Assembly: GCA_949318235.1 (NCBI GenBank)
Contig: OX439132.1
Location: forward strand, 30,764,243-30,828,242
Origin: Ecdyonurus torrentis
Taxonomy: Eukaryota > Arthropoda > Insecta > Ephemeroptera > Heptageniidae
Length of the DNA stretch: 64,000 nucleotides
Direction of reading: 5' to 3'
In this document: positions 56,929 through 64,000 of the stretch, one piece after another
How the letters are laid out: every line of letters starts with the position of its first letter
How positions within the stretch are numbered: position 1 is the first letter of the stretch
Translations under genes and position numbers: made by a program
The notes under the pieces: generated by a model
What the model was told of the DNA's origin: nothing
What the model saw: only the letters and a program-made list of their open reading frames with translations
Database searches by the model: none

Positions 56929-57429
56929 ACATTGTCCCATAATTATGAGTTTTCTCATGCCGTTGTTTTCTTTGTACCTCTGATATATCATATCATCGTC
57001 CTCAACAATGAGATTAATTTTTTGATCTTTAATGCTGCTGACAAATCTCTGATTTCTTTCTCAGGTAAATAATATTAAAACATTCATACAATTAAGTGGG
57101 CTCACACACAATATCTGAGGATATAGATTATATATGAAAAAGAGATGAACAAGTCCTGAAAGTAAATTGTGCTTTATTTGTAAAAAAAATGTCAATTAGT
57201 TGTTGTTTTTTGAAGTTAATACGTTAAACATCAATAAGAAATATACAAATATAATACACTTCACATTCTATATCAAGCTCATTGCGAAACTTAAAAATAT
57301 ATCTTATTCAATAAACTTATTTAGTTTTTAAACATGAGAGAATATGGAAATTAAATTGTATTAATGATCTATGCATAAAAATATGTATAAATATATTATT
57401 AGAAATTATTAAGGAAAAACACTTTCAGA

Positions 57430-57433
<4 letters not shown>
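56929..57433. other. AT-rich stretch, no gene seen
   Basis: Nothing recognised. Confidence 0.5.

Positions 57434-57477
<44 letters not shown>
57434..57477. repeat. (CT)n microsatellite
   Basis: About 22 CT units. Confidence 0.97.
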
Positions 57478-58044
57478 AACTTATTCCAATTCATCTGATA
57501 ATACCAAATAAATAAATAATAATAAGTAAAACAGCAGTGTAAAGTTCAGTCATTGTGCAATATAAACAAAAAAATATATCATATAGTTGTAATGTTTAGC
57601 TTTGTTTACTGATTCATATGAAATGATAAAAATTGTTTGATAATGATTTCACGTTTTCTTCTGTTCTTTTTTGTTTATGTTTAAAATATATGGTAACAAA
57701 TGTAATTAACTAAAACTATGTATCACACAACCTCATATATTTCACATATGGATGAATCATTTTAGATTGAAATGAAATAAGAATAAAAAAAGTGAAGATA
57801 TATTTTTTTACATTTTATATGAAAGTATAAAATTCTTTATATTTAACTCTTCATTTTTTTATATGTTAAAATTTCCACTGCTAAGCTGTATATTGAATAT
57901 TGAATTTTTTTTTATCATATATAATTTAATTATATTTTTTAACCAATGTTTATCTTATAAATTGTGCGTTGTATTTAGTGTATTGCTTATGACGTCAACA
58001 GTTGTAGGGCAGTTTATTACATACATGTACGTATATGCTGATTG
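57478..58044. other. AT-rich stretch, no gene seen
   Basis: A lone TGACGTCA is at 57990-57997, outside any element I could define. Confidence 0.45.
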
Positions 58045-58113
58045 AGAGAGAGAGAGAGAGAGTTAGCCTTCCTCTCTTACTCATGAATAATATTTCTCTC
58101 TCTCTCTCTCTCT
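58045..58113. repeat. Facing (GA)n and (CT)n short arrays
   Basis: About nine GA units (58045-58062) and about ten CT units (58094-58113), 31 bp apart in inverted orientation. Confidence 0.93.
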
Positions 58114-58332
58114 GGATTGTGTAAAGTTTGTGAATTATTTGTTTAAGGTATGCAAAATTTACACTGTAATTTGAATAGAGGAGACTCATGGTAGATAATC
58201 AATCCGTTTTGTAAATAATGTAATTGTGTCGGACAGTATATAATATATACATCACATAATATACATATATTTTGAAAACTAAAGTAAGTTACTCACTCTG
58301 TATACGTACTGTACATTTCGTATACCAAGTAT

Positions 58333-58348
58333 TGTGTGTGTGTGTGTG

Positions 58349-58424
<76 letters not shown>
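58333..58424. repeat. (GT)n then (TA)n compound microsatellite
   Basis: About eight GT units continue into about 38 TA units. Confidence 0.97.
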
Positions 58425-58429
<5 letters not shown>

Positions 58430-58642
58430 TGTATGTATATATATATAGAGAGAGAGAGAGAAAATAATATAACATTGTATAATATTATGAGATAGAGAGA
58501 GAATAAAATAATAAGGTTGCTAAAACTCAAAGTTCAAATCCTACAGAGGCTCTATATAATATAATACAAGCTATGTTGTATAATATACATATTATAATAT
58601 ATATAATAATATAATATAAAGTATAGAGGTAGGCAGTATAGT

Positions 58643-58677
<35 letters not shown>

Positions 58678-58678
58678 A
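58643..58678. repeat. (GA)n microsatellite
   Basis: About 17 units with one aaag interruption. Confidence 0.95.
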
Positions 58679-58679
58679 G

Positions 58680-60027
58680 GGCAAGAGTCCTACCCCTTTT
58701 CTCTCTCTAAAACACTAAATATATATAGTTGTATGGTTCTTATATGAAAATGATGAATTATAAATTCTCATTTAAAATTGCATCTTCTCTGTTTGGAATG
58801 CACAGAGATATATAGAGATAGAGAGAGAGAAAGATATATTATATAGAATAAAATATTTACAACTTGATTTACTAAAAGACAAGGGCCTTTTGCATTATTT
58901 GTGTATATACGTATACGTGTGTATAATATATGTATATTATATATGTGTATAGACTTCTTGTTTTTGCTTTTGAATCTATATTCCCATTGCTAAAATGTTA
59001 CAAATTTAATAAGATATACTTTTGAATATAAAAAATTACATTTAAAAATTTATTTTATAAATAAAAAATACTTGAAGTTAGTTTTTAATCTCTTTCCTAC
59101 CTATAGTATATATACACATACCTATACCTATAGTATACATAATACATACATAATCGCAGAAAGTTGCATTGATTTTTGGTGCAATGGAGAATCGAAGATT
59201 TAAAGCACATATCTGACATATCTTAAAACAGAAGTTTCCTTATAGCACTACAATTATAAATATATTAATTCTTATACATTTGTTTTTATTGTTGTTGTAA
59301 AAACTTATTTAAAATAATATAGATTGTTTTTCATACCATATTTTATATTAAAACTACGTATTTCTTTCAAATAAAAAAAATAATGTTTAGGAAATAGGTT
59401 ACCGAATTGGGGCCTACAAGAGTTACAAGAGGAACTTTATTTTTACAGTTAATATTCCTATCAATTTATATCCATAATTTATTATTATTATTATTTTTGA
59501 GACAAGTTTTATTAATTTTTAAAAAAAAAAAAAAATGTTTCACATTTACTTGTCATCTTGAAAGTTGAATAACTTAAAAGAATTTTGATTATCTATGCAT
59601 TATGTTCAACATTACTAAAAACTTTTAAGTATAGCATTTTATTTGTACTTAATTTTATATTTCGTAACCGTTCAGTTTGTATGAGATATCACAGTTGGTC
59701 ACCTATATACTCCCTTAAATTTATCATAATATATTTTAAATTTGTTGTTAGATTTATAGTGCGTGTTGTATAGAGAGGCGATATTGCGCATCAAGTAAAT
59801 CATTCAATCACTGGCTGTAATATACAATTGATTACGCCAATAATGATAAACCAACTAGACTTTGTTTTTGTGTTGTTATAATTCATATGCATATTACGAA
59901 TAATATATACATTGTGTTTATATATAAAACTATATAACAGTAAAAAAAATTTAATAAATCATTTCTTAAATTTGCCACCGTAACATCGTATGTTGACATA
60001 TATATTTTTTTAAGTACAGTATAATAA
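58680..60027. other. AT-rich stretch, no gene seen
   Basis: Small GA patches near 58816-58831, TA runs near 58905-58945 and poly(A) at 59521-59534. Frames of about 62 codons at 59585-59773 and 59883-60071 have no motif. Confidence 0.45.
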
Positions 60028-60362
60028 TAGAGACCGGATGATAGGTAAAAATGGTGGTTTCTCCTGCACAAATCATAAGTTTTCTACCTGCATTACAACA
60101 TACCGTTCATTTGCTTTTCACGCAATTGACTTAAATTTCAGGAAAGTAAAAGCTTTGAGGTTCAGTAAGCTACAGTATTATAATAAAAAATTTCATTCAG
60201 GAAGAATTCTAACTTATATAGCTGCTTCATTACCTCATGAAATATTATAAGAAAGCATTTTAAATCAAGACAGGACCGCTAGCACTTTGTTATATAGTGT
60301 TATAAGGCTCGCAGTTTGTTTATTTTCTCATGCACTAAACCCACTTTTGCAAGTCTTCTATT
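60028..60362. mobile_element. Mosaic of foldback F (left) and element B (right)
   Basis: The left 80 bp (agagaccggatgataggt onward, with tacctgcattacaac) matches the left half of 53441-53692. From about 60140, ttcaggaaagtaaaagcttt and then ggttcagtaagctacag, tagctgcttcatta, gctagcac, ttgtt and acttttgcaagtcttctatt match the right arm of element B at 4637-4860. So either F and B are parts of one family or this is a composite insertion. Confidence 0.6.
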
Positions 60363-60665
60363 CTGCAACATTTATTTCTTATATAGCAGCATAAGTTATA
60401 TTATGTTGAATAATATTTATGCTACACAGCATAACAATCGGCTAATTGTAAATTTATTTCAAGGCATTTTTGGGCAAGTTACACCCACTTTTAGGGGCGT
60501 AACTAACCTTCGAGGGGCCAAAACCCAAGGGGCCTGTTATCATTTGCCGTCGATCTAATCTTATAGCCAATACGACTTTAAAAACTATTATATTATTTAT
60601 TGTATTATTATACATATAAGTATTAAATAGTAACATTTATGCTTTATGACATAAATTATGTAATT
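60363..60665. mobile_element. Element C copy 3, interrupted
   Basis: The left part (agcagcataagttatatta and tatgctacacagcataa, 60382-60437) and the right part (taacatttatgctttatgac at 60631, then ataaattatgtaatta) resemble the two halves of element C at 6364-6546. Between them lies about 190 bp of unrelated sequence with cttttaggggcg and cgaggggcc words. The copy is therefore interrupted or rearranged. Confidence 0.45.
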
Positions 60666-60689
60666 AATGTTATTCATGTACAGACGTCG

Positions 60690-61030
60690 GATTTAGAAGG
60701 CTTGTATCTCCCAAAGAATTCAAAGTTAATACATTTATATTTTAGTATTATCATTTAAAAGTTCATGAAAACACCTATATATATGTATGATAAAAATGTC
60801 AGATTCCATGACCTATGTGGATAGGGGTCAAATATATGAGCTTTAACCTATAGAGCTTATATATAGTAAAAAATATTTATTAAACGCTCTTTAATTAAAA
60901 TTTGGAGTGGCGATTCCGTAAAAAAATCATCCAAATATAACTTACTCAGACATATCCCTTTGCAAGAATCAAGAATATGTTCATTGCAATTTTTGATTAA
61001 CCGATTTGAGTTAGCATTTCACCGTAAAGT
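60690..61030. other. Possible old dispersed repeat E
   Basis: Shares the order ggcttgtatct, then a caaag/caaaa block, then catttaaaagtt/catttgaaagtt, then tatgataaaa, then a ccatgacc/ccgtgacc block with 690-820. Identity is low and boundaries are unknown. Confidence 0.3.
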
Positions 61031-61070
61031 AAAACGATGTAAAAAATAGTATAGTATTTAATACTACTTA

Positions 61071-61705
61071 ACAAATTCAAATTCAAATTCAAAATTTCTT
61101 TATTTCTCTCTTTCCTTCAATCGTATACAATATACATCGTATTCGTCAAGGTTAATTTACAGAAAAAGTCAAAACACTTACATACTATATGCACATTTGG
61201 TGCTACTTTTAAATTCATATTTATATTATTATTAAAATCAATAAAACATAGCTGTGGGCTCACTCTAGGGCCCTGACTTTGTCAACTTTTTTTTTTTTTT
61301 TTTTTTTTTTTACTATAAAATATTATTTAAGAATCATAAAATTCTTGTAAGTTGTAAAAAGAATTATTTAATAAGAACAATTTCAATTTCTTTTTAAAAA
61401 CATTGAAATCACTAATAAGTCTCATCTCTAATGGTAATTTATTATATATGTTTAAACAAATGCAAAACGGACCGTTTTTATACATTTCAGTTTCAGAAAG
61501 AGCTATTCTTCAATGAAAGAGCAACTAAAATGGCCATTGTTTCATTCTATATATTTCATAAAATGTTTCATTATTATTTATGTTAGAAGTTTTCGTGATC
61601 GTAAAACGGATTTTTGCTGCATTTGAATTATTAATGTAGCTTGAGTAAAAGCAGCAAGATGCATTTTTCATATTATATTGAATATTCCATCAAGTAAGGT
61701 TGTAA
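61071..61705 (-). pseudogene. LINE 3' end: reverse-transcriptase tail, 3' UTR and TTTGAA repeat tail
   Basis: Read on the minus strand, 61400-61480 encodes CLNIYNKLPLEMRLISDFNV, directly followed by FKKKLKLFLL, and about ten residues later FYDS and a stop. The pattern lyNxLPxexR, then ssFKkkLkxyLl is the usual C-terminus of CR1/L2/Jockey-like reverse transcriptases. A broken frame further upstream in the element continues to about 61705. After the stop come a 3' UTR, an A run (T run at 61289-61311 on plus), aataaag, and a terminal (TTTGAA)-type tail at 61074-61095. The copy is strongly 5' truncated and frameshifted. The superfamily assignment is from memory of the motif. Confidence 0.7.
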
Positions 61706-61830
61706 AATGAAATAAATTTATTAGTGATTAATTAATTATTAAATACAATATTATAATATTAATATTGATCATTTTCATGGTACATATACGCATAAGGAAA
61801 TCATATAAGAAAGCATGTAGAAAGCAAAGG

Positions 61831-61918
<88 letters not shown>
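61831..61918. repeat. (GA)n microsatellite
   Basis: About 43 GA units with one GATA break near the left end. Confidence 0.97.
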
Positions 61919-61919
<1 letters not shown>

Positions 61920-62188
61920 GTGTATTAGAAGACGGTGGTTGGTGCGTAGGTATTAAAATGTATGGAAGACAGAAACAGTGGGCTTGAGATATAAGGGGTT
62001 GAAATTAGTTTTGTATAGCATAGAAGGGGAAATTTAATCTTTTAGCTTTATACTAAAGTGTAGGGATTGAGTAGTGGGTGGGAGAGATACAGGGTATGTA
62101 TATAGAAGCAAGCTAGCAAGCAAGTAGAAGCCAGGTAATTGGGTTAAGACGATGAGAGAACACGAAGAAGAAGAAAATTTTGGTAACC

Positions 62189-62190
<2 letters not shown>
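61919..62190. other. Purine-rich unique spacer, no gene seen
   Basis: About 270 bp with more G than usual for the window. It contains three tandem-like gcaagc words at 62107-62121. No open frame recognised. Confidence 0.45.
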
Positions 62191-62191
<1 letters not shown>

Positions 62192-62228
<37 letters not shown>

Positions 62229-62232
62229 ATCG
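62192..62232. repeat. (CT)n microsatellite
   Basis: About 18 CT units ending in gtctctctatc. Confidence 0.95.
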
Positions 62233-62378
62233 CTGTGTCTGTCTATATCTATATATAGAAACAATATACATTTTAGAATATTATTTTATATATTATAATA
62301 GTTTAAGGTACCATATCTCTGCTTATTTCTCTGTATACTCTCTTAATATAATATAAAATTTAACACACAACTATATTG

Positions 62379-62381
<3 letters not shown>

Positions 62382-62466
<85 letters not shown>
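62382..62466. repeat. (GA)n microsatellite
   Basis: About 42 GA units. Confidence 0.97.
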
Positions 62467-62470
<4 letters not shown>

Positions 62471-62862
62471 CTAGCCATCAAATTAGTCACTAATGAAATT
62501 CAATAACATCTAAAAGTTTTCTCAACTATACGAGAATAATAAGGGCTTTCTCTCTATCTCTCTTTATTTCATACAAATTAAAATTAAATGTATAAGAATA
62601 AATTTTTGACATCATCAAATGTTTAAATGTTAAACTTCTTCTTAAATTTGTATAGCACCTTAATTTTGTTAAAACGAATTCATAAATATAAATTATACCG
62701 ATAAGAATATTATAAAGTTAAGAATGCTTTTTCCTACTAAATAATAAGTAGAGTAATATATATTATATATTTTAATATAAAACTATAAAAACTATGGTAT
62801 AATATAAAATAAAAAAGTTTCTGGCATCCTGTTATATGTTTTATGTAGTTTTCTTAGAATGT
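62467..62862. other. AT-rich spacer, no gene seen
   Basis: Nothing recognised. Confidence 0.5.
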
Positions 62863-62864
62863 AA

Positions 62865-62963
<99 letters not shown>

Positions 62964-62966
62964 ATT
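62863..62966. repeat. (AAAT)n microsatellite
   Basis: About 26 TAAA units, pure. The reverse Leu-Phe-Ile-Tyr open frame is a repeat translation. Confidence 0.98.
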
Positions 62967-63035
62967 AAATGTAAACAAACAAGACGAGGTTACGTCATGA
63001 GTCACGCAGCCAGCTTGAGCAAAAGCAGCTGCGCC

Positions 63036-63345
63036 TATAGGGTGTGTGCGCATGACGTCATTCTGAGTGCTTTTCGATGCTCATCTTGAGCAATGATTAA
63101 CATTGCTCAGTATAGGGCAAAGGTAGTTTTTGGCTATTTTCTTTGGAAATTAGCTGTTTTTTTTTGTTATTATTATTTTTCTTGCATACTTGAGGTACTA
63201 ATTCAACCTGTTAACAGCATCAATGCTCTCAAAAAAATCGCGAAGTATTTTTAAACTGGCAAAATGTGCCATTTTCCTATACCGGCCAATGTTATTTAGT
63301 ACTCACTTATGACGTCGACTTTAACATGAATGAAACCACCCTATA
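63036..63345 (+). mobile_element. TATAG-ended foldback element D, copy 3 (best preserved)
   Basis: The left end tatagggtgtgtgcgcat and the reverse complement of the right end tatagggtggtttcattcat give clear termini, consistent with a TA target and a TAGGGTG inverted repeat. Inside, cagtatagggcaaaggtag matches the reversed ccggtataggaaaatgg, so the arms are imperfect inverted repeats of roughly 100 bp. TGACGTCA lies at 63053-63060 and a variant TGACGTCG at about 63310. Full-length match to 36556-36836. No coding capacity. Confidence 0.75.
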
Positions 63346-64000
63346 TATGCTACAAATATAATATAAATAATATTGAAATAATAATAGTAATTGACAACAA
63401 CGTTCACCCTCGAATAGCTCCCCAAACAACCTTAGAAAATTATATATTTTAAACATAACATAAAGTTTTGACATTGTACGTATTTCAATTCTGGCTTATT
63501 TTAAAATATATACATATAAATTATTAATTTAATATAAAAAAGTAAATTTTTGTTAAAAAGATTTCTTTAATTTAATATTTTATTATATTTAAGTTTTTTT
63601 TTCTTTTCTTTTTTCCATAGCTAAAAACTTATATAATATTATATATAGCCTGCTGTTGTCTCCAAATTTGAATTATTTATGTTTATTACTACATTATATA
63701 TTTATAAATAGTAATAAATTATTACTATATTAATACTAAAAGTTATATAGAAAGGGATATTAATTATTAAAATATAAAAAATTAATAATTTAGTAATTCT
63801 TTTGATATCTAGAAAAAATATTTTTATTTCATTTTCCTTTTTCTTCGTATATTTTTTCTTTAATATTTTATTAGTATTGATTTACTAGTTATTATTGTTA
63901 TTATTATTATTTTTTAGAAGCTTAATCCAAAGTGGGGGTCAATATTTGTCACCCTCTTTCAATAGTTGAATACAGCGTAAGATATAATACAGACAGTCCT
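63346..64000. other. AT-rich stretch, no gene seen
   Basis: Simple AT-rich sequence with ATT repeats near 63892-63915, running to the window edge. Confidence 0.5.

Overview
This window looks like nuclear DNA from an invertebrate animal. It is very AT-rich, dense in microsatellites and full of transposable-element remnants. I found no intact protein gene, no rRNA and no intact tRNA gene. Most open frames are translations of (TA)n, (GA)n/(CT)n, (AAAT)n or (ATTC)n arrays, and the longest apparent proteins are pure repeat. A decayed SINE near 8.9 kb and a second sequence near 22.8 kb share a core (tttccac...aatgccggg) that I remember from arthropod SINEs. That makes an arthropod, perhaps a crustacean, my best guess, but the sequence does not settle it. 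The region could be intergenic or lie inside a very large intron.

Layout. 0-2.3 kb: AT-rich DNA with a CA/TA array. 2.3-3.8 kb: a complete non-autonomous hAT-type element (TIR CAGTCATGGAGT, 8-bp target duplication cattatag). 3.84-4.9 kb: a small foldback and a larger palindromic element carrying a TTAA-type MITE nested in one arm. 6.4, 34.7 and 60.4-60.7 kb: copies of a ~180-bp AGCATAA-rich element. 8.85-9.62 kb: a tRNA-like SINE followed by a second copy of the TTAA MITE. 11.0-12.2 kb: small foldbacks and a GC-richer patch with one short open frame, the only candidate exon. 16.0-17.0 kb: a SINE fragment and a broken LINE reverse-transcriptase tail split by a TTAA MITE. 22.67-22.92 kb: the second SINE core. 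27.4-28.0 kb: a LINE 3' tail and a TATAG-ended foldback. 32.5-36.8 kb: more MITEs. 37.83-38.19 kb: a very long (ATTC)n array. 44.8 kb: a SINE whose 3' tail resembles the LINE tail at 61.1 kb. 52.26-52.50 kb: a long TA array with an 80-bp internal spacing. 53.4-56.9 kb: foldbacks, including two near-perfect hairpin MITEs with a GCGCGCG centre. 60.0-61.7 kb: mosaic repeats and a LINE 3' end. 63.0-63.35 kb: a third TATAG-ended foldback.

The strongest result is a set of seven TTAA-flanked palindromic MITEs. Two insertions carry their own proof of target-site duplication. One sits in a LINE, where removing the element plus one TTAA restores the expected protein junction. The other sits in one arm of an inverted repeat whose opposite arm is the empty site. 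Several copies, and the TATAG-ended family, carry the CRE-like palindrome TGACGTCA, which is far more frequent here than base composition would suggest. Microsatellite arrays listed below add up to about 3.8 kb. All homology statements are by eye.
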